Part shown: one piece after another, positions 25,301 to 38,300 of the stretch
Layout of the letters: every line of letters starts with the position of its first letter
Position numbering within the stretch: position 1 is the stretch's first letter
Assembly (NCBI GenBank): GCA_963966185.1
Contig: CAWZYM010000032.1
Span: 177,501-241,500, forward strand
DNA from: Rhabditoides inermis
Taxonomy: Eukaryota; Nematoda; Chromadorea; Rhabditida; Rhabditidae
Reading direction: 5' to 3'
DNA: 64,000 nt
Position numbers and translations under genes: made by a program
Notes under the pieces: model-generated
The model's database searches: none
The model's input: the letters and a program-made list of their open reading frames with translations, nothing else
What the model was told of the DNA's origin: nothing

Positions 25301-25814
25301 AATGAAAGAGGTTTGAGATCAAGTTCTTTCAGTCTTTGATCATACTCAAGATTCGGACCAAAACGTTTTGTAAACTTTCTTTGAATTTCTCAACTGGATC
25401 CCAGTATACCCAGTAAGTTTTCTTTATATCAATGAGGCACTCGGTGTTGTATTCCAAAATGAGTAAAACCTTAGATTAAAAATTAAAGAGCGTCATAAAG
25501 CCCTTCTTATTAAAACTGAATGCTCTGAACATATTATTCATATATGTTCATCATTCATATATATTCATATATATTATTCATATTCAGATATCAATCGATA
25601 TTCCAGTGGCGCGCATCTTATTGCCGAGCCGGCTGCGGAGTTCTTCGCCTACGCTGCTCTTATGCTTCTTGTCATGATGGTGTTCATCTTGATTGGTGAG
25701 TGGGTTACAGTAGGCTGGCGTGAGTAGGCGGAGCGTGCGTGGGCGGGGCTTGACTCGATGGTTTCAGCGATGCGGTACAAGTACGTTGACGAGCAACCGG
25801 AAGAGGGCAGCTGA
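20987..25814 (+). CDS. Proton-coupled oligopeptide transporter (PTR2/POT, SLC15 / PEPT family)
   Basis: Imports di- and tripeptides together with protons across the plasma membrane. The start [16 protein letters not shown] follows a TTTCAG acceptor at 20970. The next exon gives [20 protein letters not shown] then [10 protein letters not shown], the PTR2 signature ([11 protein letters not shown] with the E-x-x-E-R-like motif). Further exons at about 21371-21468, 21518-21598, 21678-21773, 21958-22061, 22107-22156 and 22209-22310 give the N-terminal helices. The exon 23098-23332 has [17 protein letters not shown], the second family signature. A large extracellular domain follows (for example [16 protein letters not shown]), typical of animal PEPT. 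The last helices are [36 protein letters not shown] and [18 protein letters not shown], and the end is [14 protein letters not shown]. About 12 TM segments are expected. A repeat sits in the intron at 22364-22745. Which nematode PEPT paralogue it matches was not determined. Confidence 0.92.
22364..22745 (-). repeat. Retrotransposon 3' tail with (TGAT)n end, copy 1
   Basis: The block is shared with 49704-50092 (for example AGTGCATACGGTACACCAC, TATTCCCCGCCTTGCTC). On the minus strand it ends CTGGATAAATGATTGATTGA, which is the layout of a CR1/L2-like 3' UTR with a microsatellite tail. It lies in a transporter intron and has no coding sequence. Confidence 0.75.
24706..25606 (+). other. Long transporter intron near the 3' end
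   Basis: About 900 bases between the exon with [16 protein letters not shown] and the one starting [15 protein letters not shown]. It contains a C-homopolymer at about 24909-24921 and AT-rich sequence with short ATTCATAT repeats at about 25540-25590. No ORF or element is supported. Confidence 0.5.
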
Positions 25815-26133
25815 ATTGGAGAAGAAGGAGCGCATTCCCACGGAAGACACCACATGCTAGATCAGCTGTTCGATCAGCTGACGATCAGCTGACACTCAGT
25901 AGCTATCACGTCATACGTCATTATTTTTCTCGTATATTCAAGTGTTCTAATTGTTTAGATAGTACAAAGGTACCATCTAGCTGGCTTTCAACTTCCACAC
26001 TTTCCTCCCATGTACAGTATACCCACCCTGTTCCTTCGTTCTCGCATAGAGAGATTCTAATATTTATTTTGTGAATGTGTTTGTTCGTCTATAGCCGATG
26101 CGCGAATTGTAGTATCGAGTGTGATCTCATACC

Positions 26134-26139
26134 AATAAA
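26134..26139 (+). terminator. Polyadenylation signal of the peptide transporter gene
   Basis: AATAAA lies 320 bases after the transporter stop and about 165 bases before the ATG of the downstream F-box gene. The spacing resembles that within nematode operons. Confidence 0.5.
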
Positions 26140-26303
26140 ATTATGTCTTTTACAATATCGCAAACAGCAAACTACAAACTCGAATTCCGTCATGATGACA
26201 ATTCGGTGCGTCGCATTACATCGCTCTGTCGAGTCATTTCCTCTTCTTCCCTCCCTTTGTGTGGTCGTTCATGTGTCTATCCCCCACCTCTCTCTTTCCA
26301 GCC

Positions 26304-27621
26304 ATGTCCACTGAATCATGGCACAGTCTCCCGCCCGAAATCCGTGAGATGATCCTCCTACACTGCCCGCCAACTGACCTCCTCGCTTGCCGAGCCACCA
26401 CGTGCGTGGGCGGGGCTTGAATGGGCGGAGCATGCTTTTCAGGAGTATCGATGATCTGCCCCGAGTCGTGCAGCACATGCACATCACTGGTATGTTGTTG
26501 GATGCTGACAAGGGCAGACTGGAGTGGATCTATGGAGGCGGGAAGAAGGAGGTGAAAGTACTGTAGCCTACCGTACTCATGTCTCATTTCAGTTGCTGTT
26601 CGAGTGCGGGCAAAATGATAGCGGACACTTCCGGACTCGACGCGGCTTGTGTGGGCGGTGGGAGGAGATGGATATGAAATGGTGAGGAGAGATTGTGGGA
26701 ATGTTCTTCCAACTTGCTGTCCAGGTGCGCTTGCAATGCGCAGTCATCAGAGGGTAGTTGGAAAGCGGCCAATCATCTCATCCTCTACTGGAACAACTTC
26801 ATCAGACAAGACGTGATCGATCTGTCCATCAAGATGGTCCGAGAAGGAGGAGTGGAAGACGGGTTGGAGACGGTTCCTCCTTCCGCTCTGACCGGACTCG
26901 CCAATGAGATGCGGAAGTCGAACACACACTTCCGGATTCGCACGCTCACTCTCACGGTACGCGGATGTAAAAAAGGAAAAGTAGTTGAGAAGTAACAGAT
27001 GTTTCAGTTCGACTCTGTGAAAAAGCAGATAACTGTGGAACGTTCTATGATGGGAGAAGCGATGATGCTCGTACGCTCTTTCAACATTCAGAACATTGTT
27101 ATCATGCAAAAAGGTGACTGACTCATCTGTTTCATCTCTCTCATTTTCTCCAACTCTTCCTTGTCAGGCTCTATTCTGCCGCACGCTGTATCCGAGTGGG
27201 GAGAGCACGCGGTGAGTGTGGAGGGGGCGTGGCCTGACTGGGCGTGGTTTCAGTCATCCATCCGCTGTGTGCAAGCTGACGGCTGTCAGGCATTCGATCT
27301 GCCCGCCCTACCTGGACTCACCTGCCTTCGCATTGGATCGGTCGGCCGCAATGAGATGGATTCTCGTCAGACCTTTAATCGATTTATCAAAGTATCGTCA
27401 TTCCGATATTACGATACTACAATATCCATTCAGAAATGGCAGTCGGGATCCGGAAGGGTTTACAACATCGACGTCGCTTCTGCACGCGAGACATCCACTG
27501 TGTACATGTGTGCGGTGAGCTCTCCCTCTCCCTCTCTCTCCCCTCTCTCCCCTCTCTCCTCTCTGATCTCTCTCCCTCCCTCTCTCTACCTCTCCATCTC
27601 TTTCCATCTTTCTCCCTGTCT

Positions 27622-27660
<39 letters not shown>

Positions 27661-28204
27661 GTCTCTCACGTCCCCCTCTTTCATCTCTCCCTCTCTCTCT
27701 CCTCTCTCTCTTTCTCCATCTCTCTCCATCTTTCTCCCTCCCCCCCTCTCTCTTTCTCCATCTTTCTCCATCTTTCTCCCTGTCTCCCTCCTCTCTCTCC
27801 CCTCCTTTCTCTCTCACTCTCTCTCTCTCCTATCTCTCTCTCATATATCTCTCCTTGTCTCCTATCTCTCTCGCTCTACTATCTCTCTTCTTCCAGCGTC
27901 GTTTGAGCAGACTCACTGATGGCTGGCAAATAGACGAGGAGAGAGACTGTGATGTCTGCTACTGTTCCTCCATTCATCTCCACAATGTGAACCGAGAACG
28001 TGTCGTGGTGAGTGCAGGGAGAGGGGCGTGGTCAACGAGGGCGTGGTCAGTGTGGGCATATAGGTGTCGGTGCGTCATCCGCACTCGCTATCCCCTCGCG
28101 TGTACGTCTCGGAGGTGCGTATTCTGAGGGAGGGAGAGGAATTCCGGCACTGCGAGGCTCGGGGAGAGTGCGCGAGAGAAAGGGAGAAGAAGGCATGCGG
28201 GTGA
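26304..28204 (+). CDS. F-box-like protein
   Basis: The N-terminus MSTESWHSLPPEIREMILL followed by HCPPTDLLACRATT fits the F-box pattern (LPxE(I/L)...IL....DLL..R). F-box proteins recruit substrates to SCF ubiquitin ligases through Skp1. Exons at about 26304-26399, 26443-26550, 26592-26682, 26726-26956, 27007-27112, 27168-27210, 27253-27513, 27897-28008 and 28064-28204 join in frame. The remaining roughly 380 residues resemble no domain that I can name; nematode F-box proteins often carry lineage-specific C-terminal regions such as FTH or FBA_2, but I cannot confirm either here. The start follows a TTTCCAG acceptor two bases upstream. The C-terminus is charged (RERERKKACG-like). The last intron but one is a long CT-rich tract. 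Confidence 0.75.
27515..27892. repeat. CT-rich low-complexity tract (F-box gene intron)
   Basis: About 380 bases of CTCTCC/TCTCTC variants. They form a pyrimidine tract running into the TTCCAG acceptor of the next exon. Confidence 0.9.
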
Positions 28205-28329
28205 GACGAGAGGAGGGGAGAATGAGTGATCAAGTGTACCCTCCTTCAGATGCATTCTCGAATGAACAGTCCTGTTCTACAGTTCATCATCGTTCTCAAT
28301 CACAAGAAAATCAAAGCATTATAAAAAAC

Positions 28330-28348
28330 TTTATTGACATTGAATAAA
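28330..28348. terminator. Facing polyadenylation signals of convergent genes
   Basis: AATAAA on the plus strand at 28343-28348 serves the F-box gene (stop 28204). Its complement at 28330-28335 gives AATAAA on the minus strand for the receptor-like gene (stop 28408). If both are used, the two mature transcripts overlap tail to tail. Confidence 0.5.
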
Positions 28349-28407
28349 TAAACGTGAAATGACTCAATTCGCAGATGCATTGATTACGTGTTTTGTGTTG
28401 TGTGGTA

Positions 28408-29154
28408 TCAGTTGTCGTGTTCGCGTTCCTCGATCTCCCCTCGCCCCCATTTCTCGCACAGCTCCGCGTTGTCGACTAGGATCGTCCATTGGCGATCGAT
28501 GGCGTGCTGGAAGGAAGTGGTCTGACTGCACGCCTCCACCACCCAACCCACACACTCACCGAGAACCACGCGATGCGTCGACTCTTCTCCTCGAGCCGGA
28601 ATCCGAATGGCGGCGGCGGAAGCTGACGAGGCCCGGTGAAGCTGAAAGGAGCACAGGTGAGCTGTGCCAGCCCCCACTCACTCGGGTCTCTCGGGGTCGG
28701 TCCAGTGCGCGTCTTGCCACATGTTCTTGCGTGGGTTGAACGACTTCCACTTGGTATGCCGGGTCTCCCACCGGGTATCCGGTACTGCCGCCTTCGATGG
28801 CTGCGGATCCTGGAATGGAGGGTCATGGAGAGGCATCCAAATTCATCCGGATGAATGAACTCACGAAGACTTCCTTGGCCGCTTCCTCCCATTCGGTGCC
28901 GATCCACTGAACATAGTGGAAGTCGTCGTCGTATGTCACTGCGAAGTGCCGATATTTCTTCGCAATCTCCCTTTTCCACTCCTCATAGAACTCGGAGACC
29001 TGTAATAGAGAAGATGTGTCGGTTCATTGTCTCCCTTCCTCACCCTCTCATCTGTCACTATTTCCGAGGCTCGCAGGAACATCTGGTTACACGTCTCTCC
29101 TCCCTCCTTGTCTTCCGTACCCTGAAATACACACATTGCAGTTCTATGTCCTTT

Positions 29155-29213
<59 letters not shown>

Positions 29214-29339
29214 CTCCCCCTCTCCCCCTCTCTCCCACCCTCCCTCTGTTTTGCTCCCTTTTCCTCCATCCATCTATCCCTCACCTCTCACCTTCTCTTT
29301 TCCTCTCTCTTTTCTCTTTTCCTGTTTCTCACTCTCTCC

Positions 29340-29381
<42 letters not shown>

Positions 29382-32300
29382 CTCTCTGTATCTCTCTGTT
29401 TCTCTCTGTCTCTCTCCTTCTTTCTCACTTTCTCTCCCTTCCCCCACCTTGTAGTCGATGATCTGGCAGTCTGCTCGAAGGGTTGGTGCGAGGTATGCGA
29501 GTGCTTTCTCCAGTCTCTCTTTCTCGGTGTTCCTTGGTTTCGGTCTCAATAGTTGTCTTTCCTTCTTGGGCCTTGTGTAGTTCTCGAGTGGCGGGGGTGG
29601 CACTGTTCCCCACGGAACAGGCGCCTGCAATCTCATCCGAGTGAGTCATGTGGAGACTAGTAGAGATAGTGAGGCATGTCTGTCCAACTCACGTCTCTTC
29701 CACTCCGCTCTCTGCACTTGCGATCGAATTCGGCCACCATCTTAGGCTGAGGCTTCTGCGGCTGAAACAATCGAGTATAGTATTCAAAGGTTGCAAGTTG
29801 TCACTGGTATGTAGTTGTGTGAATGACGTACCCTCTGGTAAGGGCGCATGCGAACCTCATCTCGCATTGGCACCTGAATGGAAGTGTGAGTTGATTGGTG
29901 GGTGGACTGACACTCACATCATTGATCCAGTCACGGAAGATTGTCTCCGACTGGGGACGGTACTGGAATGCCCTGTATAGATTGTGTTTCAGAGCATGCT
30001 GGAACGTGGACTGAAACGAAATCTTTTTCAGTCGATACCCTTCATGGATAACTCACGTATGCCGCCTTTCTTGGAGACTGCAGCTCAATTCTACACTTTA
30101 CATAGAGGATACTCCATTCATCGGTCATCAGTTGCCTTTCCTTACGGGTCACATAGTACTGAAACCACCTTATGGATAGCTCGACTCGTATACTCGCATA
30201 CCTTGTGTGACGGAGCCCAGGGGTACTCCCTGATGATCCCTTTTGGTCCTTCTTCCGGTACATGGAAGAGCAGTCCATCCGGAATTCCAGGGAAGCGCGC
30301 TTTTAGGTCCAAGTTCTTCTTTTGGATCTTCTCCTTCTAAACGTGACCGATTGATGCTGATCAACCGAATTCACCCACCTCGGCCATTATCTCGTCTTCC
30401 TTCTGCTTCTTCTCAGCTCTTGCTTCCTCCTTCATCCTAGACAAGAAATGGGTTTGAGAGTGGATGTGATTGTGGAACTCACTTGTTTCGGACGAACTTC
30501 TGAATGATGTCTCCAATCCAGTTCCTTCCGAACACACTCAGCTGGTACTTGCGATACAGCCCCAGCACCTCCTCTCGGTCACGCAACGTCAAGTCCTGAG
30601 AGATCATCTCAGTAACCATGAAAAGATACAAAGAACAAGTGGTGCTGACTGACATCGTAGGTCGGGGAGAGAGACTTCGGGAGAACGATGACCAGCAGAT
30701 GGTTGAGCCTCGTGAACATCTGAGAAGAGCATGTGTATAGTGAAAGGGATAGTAGATACAACTATGTAACATACGTCCGGTGTTGTCATGGTTGTGTGGG
30801 CAATGTTGAAGATGGAGTACATGACAGACACGATCAACGCCATGCTAAAAGAGAACATGGATCGGTGATAAGTCGCAACTTGGATGCACTCACTATTCCC
30901 AGATCGGCTCGTTCCAATCCGTGGAAATCACGAGAAGAATCCAGGTGAGGAAGTTGAGAATCGAGCCCGGGATGATATAGGGCAGGTTCTTCTCAGTCTA
31001 TAAACGATCAATGATAACAATCAGACAAAGGGTGACCTGCCTTGGTGATATCGAGACGGGCTATGGGGTTCTCCTCGATGTACTGCTTCCTGCGGGCGGC
31101 CAGATGAGGCCGGAACCTGGAATGAGAGAAGTGAGTGATTGTGCGATCAAAGAGGTAGGGAGACTGACTTGTAGAGAAGCTTGGATCCCTCGACGAGTGC
31201 GCAGTTGAGTAGAATGGGCAGTGCCATGAGAGAGACCATCGGAGCAAACGAGGCGGCGGTCTTGGAAGAGATCCGCCCCAGACAAGTCCACGTCGTCGGC
31301 AGCTGAATGGAAATCGTCAACCCCCTCCCCCCTCTCTCATACTCATTCTCACCTCATCCCATCCGTACACCACTGCAGCGAGCACAGCTGTGAATGTGGC
31401 CGCATATGGCCCCAGTGTCCTCGTCTGAACAGATTGATGTTATATGATTCTGTCAGATCATCTCACCAGCTCCAGCAATCCGTACCGCCGCCTTCCTTCA
31501 CAGTCCTTGTCCCAGTTATTACGGTTTAGATTTTTGAATACCGTAAACACATTCGCACATTCGTTAGTCCACATCCACTGGCCTGAAAGAAGGTGTTCAT
31601 TATAGTATCAACTCCATGTGTTATTGTTCTTTGTATGCTGAATACAAGAAAGCGAGTGAATTTGAGAGGTACTTAACTGAAACTGTAGACTTTGAGACAG
31701 CGAGGATGAAATGTGGGTTTTGAGACAGCGGGGATTATAAATAATTGTCAATGTGTCGAGACAAGAATAACTAAAGACATAATAACAGTGGAATACTTTC
31801 AAATCCAAAATAGTTAAGGCAAGACAGCAGCGCGAGTGAATGAAAAAGAAGATGCGAAATATACATTATAAAAACGTATTATAACTCACACGCTACGAAG
31901 GCAGCGCTGACCAGCCAGTAGATGATGCGACAGAGCGGGCGACGGAAGTCCAGGATGTCCGGATGCCTGGAAGAGTCGATCGAGTGATTGGATATATAAT
32001 ATGCTACTCATCCAGTAAGTATACTCACTTGAAGAGTGCTGCCGCCAGATTCCCGAATGCCAGTGTCGTGTGCCGATAGTCCTGGAACGAGTCCTGCGGA
32101 TCCTGAAAAGTCAACCGTTGATGTTCCATTCACAGTGACTCACTTGGTTCTCGGTGGCTTTCCTTATCTTGGCGGCCATCTTGGCGTAGAGAGCGAGCAG
32201 GCTGCTGGTGGCGATCACCACGCATCCGATGGTCGACGGCGAGAGGATGGACACCTGAGACATGCATGTCTCCGACCGCTCCTTCCTGTCCGCCACTCAC

Positions 32301-35300
32301 CTTGTCGTCGTCGTCTCCTGCTATCCATGTCCGGTTCGCCGCATCGATCTGGCACCGGTCTTCCACGAAGCCCAGCTCACACTCACACCGCACATGATCC
32401 ACCTGAAAAACATCAATCAACATATTGTATGCAAATGTAGGGGACGTGAAGTTTGATAATTGGTGCGGTTTCAGAATTGTTGGAACAATAACTTAAATCA
32501 CTTCTAGAACTGTAATCACCAGGAGAATCTCACTGAAAGAAGTTGAACAGATTACGTTCCGACGAGCAAAGACAACAAACATATTTGTAACCATGGGACC
32601 AAACCAAGAGACCACTAGAAGAGAGACAACCATAAGGAACGCTCGTATTCTGACAATGAGTACATAATAACACGTACGTCTCACGGCGAGCGGACTATCC
32701 GTTTTCCTCTGATTTACCCCTCCCACCAGTAATTCGCTTTTAGTTCAACTGCTACATATGTACAAATCAATGCAAAGTACCAGAGTGTTCAAACATGTAT
32801 GCAGGCACAATGACATTCAAAAGGTCATTGTTTCCAGTAAATCAGAGGCAGTTCACAAAAGATAATCTCAAAGTAGAACTAATAATATCGAATCTAGAGA
32901 ACGATCGATACTGGTAACTTGATATTCGCAAATCGCCAAGAAAATTGAAGTGTATATATATTTTTTAGATACTGTCCCGATCACGAGCTTTGACCATTCG
33001 GCCGTGACGTCACGGCCCGAACCATGACATAGCGTGACATTGATTATATCTCGTTATCTGATCAAACTAAAAATAAACCAAGAACACCATTAAAGGATGT
33101 ATCCGGGCAACAATTGTTTATGCCACAGTTTTTTCTTTAAAAGATGACTTTCAAAATGGCTAGAAACACCTACTAGATGAAAAGTTCTGAAAATTTGTTT
33201 GAAACAAATTATCGCCGAAAATACAGGTTTAGTCCATATTGGAGTTAGGCTATAACTAGCTGAAAAATGAAGTTTTCAAAAATCGGTCAACGCAGTTCCG
33301 GGGAACTCTCAAAAGCATTGCAATGACCCATTGAACACATTTTGATATCTTTTGAAATAACAGAGATATTTCGACGTGAAAGACGTCCCAGGGACTTCGT
33401 GGCGGGACCAATTTTTTTGCCCGTAGTCATCCTTCAAATTCAGCATGCATGATTTGACCGGAAAGCATTTTTCAACCTCATTTTCATCATTCAAATTGAC
33501 ACCCGGGTTCCTATGTGAGAAACACGATTCAGCATGAAAAGAAGCTGCTGTGATAGAAGTCAACATTGAGTATAGAAAAAAAACTTTTGGATTCATAATA
33601 TGATAATATTAATATGATAATGATAAAAAACATATTCATAATATGATAAAATATGTTTGGATAATATTTTGACAACACAAATTCCCCATCCGAATTTTGC
33701 CGATCACATCGTTTTGTTAAGCATGTTTCGAAATCTGCTACAATGCTGTAAAGGGCGATGAAAGGTCCCGGATAAGGTTGAAAGTAGCACTGTAGCGATA
33801 CTCTCGAAAATCACAAATGATACCGACTTATATACCTATCTATACATTGTTTATCTGTTTACATAAGATCACAGTAAAAATTATTTCTCTCATCGAGAAA
33901 ATTCGATGCAAAGTGGTTGTTTCAAACTGACACCCCTCGTTCTATACACTTTTCACGGGCTTAAAGGATGACTACAAGCAATAAAAATTGGTCCCGCCAC
34001 GAAGTCCCTGGGACGTCTTTAAAATAGCAATATCTCTGTTATTTCAAAAGATATTAAAATGTGTTCAATGGGTCATTGGAATGATTTCGAGAGTTCCCCG
34101 GAACTGCGTTGACCGATTTTTGAAAACTTCTTTTTTTCAGCGAGTTTCAGCCTTACTCCAATATGGACTAAACCTGTATTTTCGGTAATAACTCATTGTA
34201 AACAAATTTTCAGAACTTTGCATCTAGTAGGTGTTTTTATCTATTATGTAAGGCATATATTAAAGCAAAAACTATGGCATACACGAATGATGCCCGGATA
34301 CATCCTTTAATGAAGTCCGATCGAAATGGGAACTGCACCACTGAACTTCCCATGTTTCACTCCACCTTATTAAATGTTGTTTCGTTTTCGTGATTTCCAC
34401 TATGTTTTCACACTCGAGTCTTGTTTTGAGAACCCGGTGCGAGAGGGGAGGGGGCGGGGCGTAGAGGAATCGCGTCTCTCTGGCTGTGCCCTGCCACAGG
34501 CGGGCGAGACTGCGACGCGATAACATATCTGACTTCCTCACTTCAACTTCATGAACTCAAAATTAATCAATCTGAAATTGTTCTCAGTTTGTCACAAACA
34601 TTTGGAGCTTCAAAAAGAGGACTCATAAGGACATGAGCAACTAACACCATGAAGTCCACGCTTTCAGACCAGTCTCGTTTGCGCACTGCGTTTTTTGAGA
34701 AACCAGCTACGATTTTTGTTGCACTGTTTTTGTCTCGTTGAGACAAGTAAAATGACATCTTATTTTTTTTTAAATTGGGACCATTTTGAACACATCCAGG
34801 AATTGCCACCCGGACTAATTACCAGTTAAAGATGAGTGAATGCGCAAATCTACCTCCAACTCCCTCTTTTATGACTCTCCCCTTTGGCAAAATGCCGAGT
34901 CTTGGCATCAAGCCACGCCGCCACACAGTCACTCATCTTGAACTGGTATTAAGTCAGGGTGGCCATTCCTGGATGTGTTCAAAATGGTCCAAATTTCAAA
35001 AATAAAATGTCATTTTACTGGTCTCAACAAGACAAAAACAATGCAACAAAAATCGAAGCTGGTTTCTCAAATAACGTCGTGCGCAAACGAGACTGGTCTG
35101 AAAGCGTGGACTTCATGGTGTTAGTTGCTTATGTCCTTATGAGACCTCTTTTTGAAGCTCTAAATGTTTGTGACAAACTGAGAACAATTTCAGATTGATA
35201 AATTTTGAATTCATGAAGTTTAAGTGGATAAGTCAGATATGTTATCGCGTCGCAGTCTCGCCCGCCTGTGGCAGGGCACAGCCAGAGAGACGCGACTCCT

Positions 35301-38300
35301 CTACGCCCCGCCCCCTCCCCTCTCGCACAGGGGTCTCGAAACAAGAGCCATTTATGTGAAAAAACTGTGAAAATCATGAAAAGGAAATGCTGAAACAACG
35401 TTATCATAAGATGGAGTGAAAGATGTGAAGTTCAATGGTGCAAATCTCATTCCGATCGGACGTCATTAAGCCCGTGAAAAGTGTATAAATCGAAGGACGT
35501 CAATATGAAACAGCCACTTTGCATCGGAATATCTCGATGAGCGAAATAAACTTTAATATGATGTTTTGTATATAGATAAACGATATACTGATAGGTTAAA
35601 AATCCGAAAGTTCGTTTATCTATACTTAATTTGACTTCTATAACAGCCGCTACTTTTTAGCTGAAAATCGTTTCTCACATTCTCACATGTCCACCCGGGT
35701 GTCAATTTACATCATGAAAATGCGATTGAAATGTGCAATCCGTACAAATCAAGCATGCTGAGTTTAATGGTGCTGTTGGTTTCATTTTAGTTTAATCAGA
35801 TAACGATATATAATCAATGCCACGCTATGTCACGGCCCGGGCCGTGACGTCACGGCCGAATGGTCAAAGCTTGTGATCGGGACAGTGGGACCGATATGCC
35901 GGTCAAACATAGGGCAATCGCAGTTCTACGATAATTTCAAAATCTTTTTTGAAAGACTAGTTACTACTTCAGAGAGAAAGAAATGCGCAATCAGAGTTTT
36001 CTTTGCAGGAGAATCGTGTTCCTACGAAAGTTCTCTTTAGTCTGCGCCAGAGCACTAGTTTCTCATATAACCCGCTTGAAATACGGCAGTGCAGCAAAGA
36101 ACGACATGTCCAGCCAATCTAACTCCATACTCACGCGGTTCTCGCACTTGCCCCTTCCACTGCAGCTGTCTTCTTTGCAGAGCTGCGGGCTCTTCCAGCA
36201 GGCGAACTTCTAAAATAAGACTACATTAGTAACATACAGTATTCTTGTTTCACTCACCGTCCATCCGTCCTTACAATTGCATTTGTACAGTCCGTCCGAA
36301 ACCTGCGTGCAATTGGCAGTGCCAAATTTGTGGCACTGCGAACACGACTGGAAGAACCGAGGGTTGCCGGGCAGTTCTCGCTCCGCCGGTTCCACCCACT
36401 TCTCTGAAGCAAGACAGTTGAGATAGTATACTGCATGCACCTCTCACCTGCCGGACGGTTGCACTTGAGCATTGTCGGGTGCGGCTTTAATTCACCCCTC
36501 GAGTTACAACCGACGGTGACGTAGGTCCTTTTCGTGCGGCGACAGAGGAGGTCAACTGATTCGTCCACGCGGAGAATGCCTGAACATGACCATCATACAT
36601 ATGTATACATGTATTTGTGTCTGCTCTCACCAGTCTTGTTCGGAATGATGTACTCATCAGTCAGGTCCAACCGTTCAAACTCCGAAAAATGGCAGACGTG
36701 GTCCATGCAGTACTCTGAAAGACACTATTCATGCTCAAAATTGATCGAACCAATTATCAATCATATTGTCAGAGGCTCATGAACTTACTCGGGAGTCTGC
36801 AGATTACGCTCACATTGGTGAATACCTCGTCCCTTGTCACATTCCGGATTTCCTAGAATGAGTTTATGCGTCTATGAGTGGTTGTGATTTGTGTAACGGT
36901 GATACCTTGACGAGGAACCGCGTGATGTTTCCGACGGAAACAAGGGGCACCCTCCGGGTTGTCCGCACCATCTTGCTTCCCTGCTGGTTCAGGAAGACGA
37001 CGTCTGTCTCCGTCCGACCCTCCCTGCAAACACTACCAGTTGATCTCAGTAGGTTGTAGAAGCTGTACATTCTAGTTTTCACTCACATCATGTCTAGGAA
37101 GAGCTGTATGTTCTCCTGTGTGTTGAGGTCTGAGCCGTCGATCATCACCTGAAACGAGACAGGTAAGAATGCATCCATGTATGCGGTGTCGTAGTATCTC
37201 ACCATGTCGTATCGGGTGCACTCTGCGGCCGCCCTGCCGTAGTTGATGCCTTTCGGGTTGTTGTCGAGTAGCTGGTAGCATAGCTCGTTCGTCTTCGATG
37301 GCCATGCTCCGAGGGGACACTCGTACGAGCATCGCCCTCCCTGGCTCCTTGTCGGCTTCACGCTCTGGGCGGGAGTTGTCTTCCTCGTACCCTTCTCGGT
37401 GGTCGTCTTCCCTGACTTCTGGGTGGTCGAGGACGCGACTGGGCCAGATGTGGTAAGCTTTTCCGGCTTCTCTGTTTTCCACGTCGCCGTCTTCTCGATC
37501 TTCCATGTCGACGGCTTGTCGGAGAAGGCGCTGATTGTCCTGTACATCGTCTTCGTAGTGGTGACGCCATTCTTCGTTTCTGTCACAGTCATCTCCTGAA
37601 TCTTCTCAGTGGTGACGAACGGACGGATGGTTGTCTTGGTATTTTCCGTCGTCTTCTTCACATTGTTTTCCGTTGTTGTCGGTTGCTTGGTGGGAACCTT
37701 TGTCAGCTTGGATGGAGGAGAAGTGGAACTGGAAGATAAAACCACTGTGGACGCCGACTTCGACGTTTGGGTTGCTCTTGGTTTCTCTGTAGTTGTCTCT
37801 CTAGTCGCTTTTTCAGTCGTCTTTCCACGCGTAGTCGTAACAACAGACTTCGTAGCCATCTTTTCTGAAGACACAGTCTCCGTGGTTTCTCGATGTGTGG
37901 AAGCAGACATAGTATTGGCCGAGTTAGTCGTTGCAGGGATGGGCGTGTCCGATTCGTTTGTCTTCGATGTCGATGTGGCAAAAGTCTCCTCTCCGGTCGG
38001 CGTGGTATGGTCAGTCGAGGTCTCCAGTGTAGCTGTCTCTGTGGAAGACAGACTGCTAGAAGTACTGCTGATGATGTTCCTCTCCGAAGCCCGGTTTGAC
38101 GAGGATTGGCTGATCGTCGTTTGCTCGGTTGCCTTCACAGGCAGGGTACTCGTCCGTTCGTCTTCAGCGTTGTTCTCAGTTGTCGCAGTTTCTGTTGAAC
38201 TGACTTGGAAGAATGTGGTTTCAGTCGCCATTGTCTGCTGCGCTGTCATTGTCTGCTGTGATGGTTCCTTACTGTACGGAGTGGATTCCCTTGGCGTCTC

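Larger units (their letters stand above)
32971..35886. mobile_element. 2.9-kb foldback element (long inverted repeat) in a receptor-gene intron
   Basis: The ends are inverse complements: ACTGTCCCGATCACGAGCTT at 32971 against the reverse of TTGTGATCGGGACAGT at 35886. Homology between the arms continues inward to a centre at about 34830-34950, for example GGCCGTGACGTCACGGCC near both ends and mirrored 80-codon ORFs near the centre. The left arm is longer because it holds two family-1 MITEs and about 220 further bases. No transposase is recognisable. It sits in the intron (about 32403-36135) that splits the EGF module of the receptor-like gene. I could not define a target-site duplication. Confidence 0.85.

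Noticed and set aside
34272..34541. 89-codon minus-strand ORF in the foldback
   Set aside because: Its mirrored counterpart in the other arm is broken, and no domain is visible.
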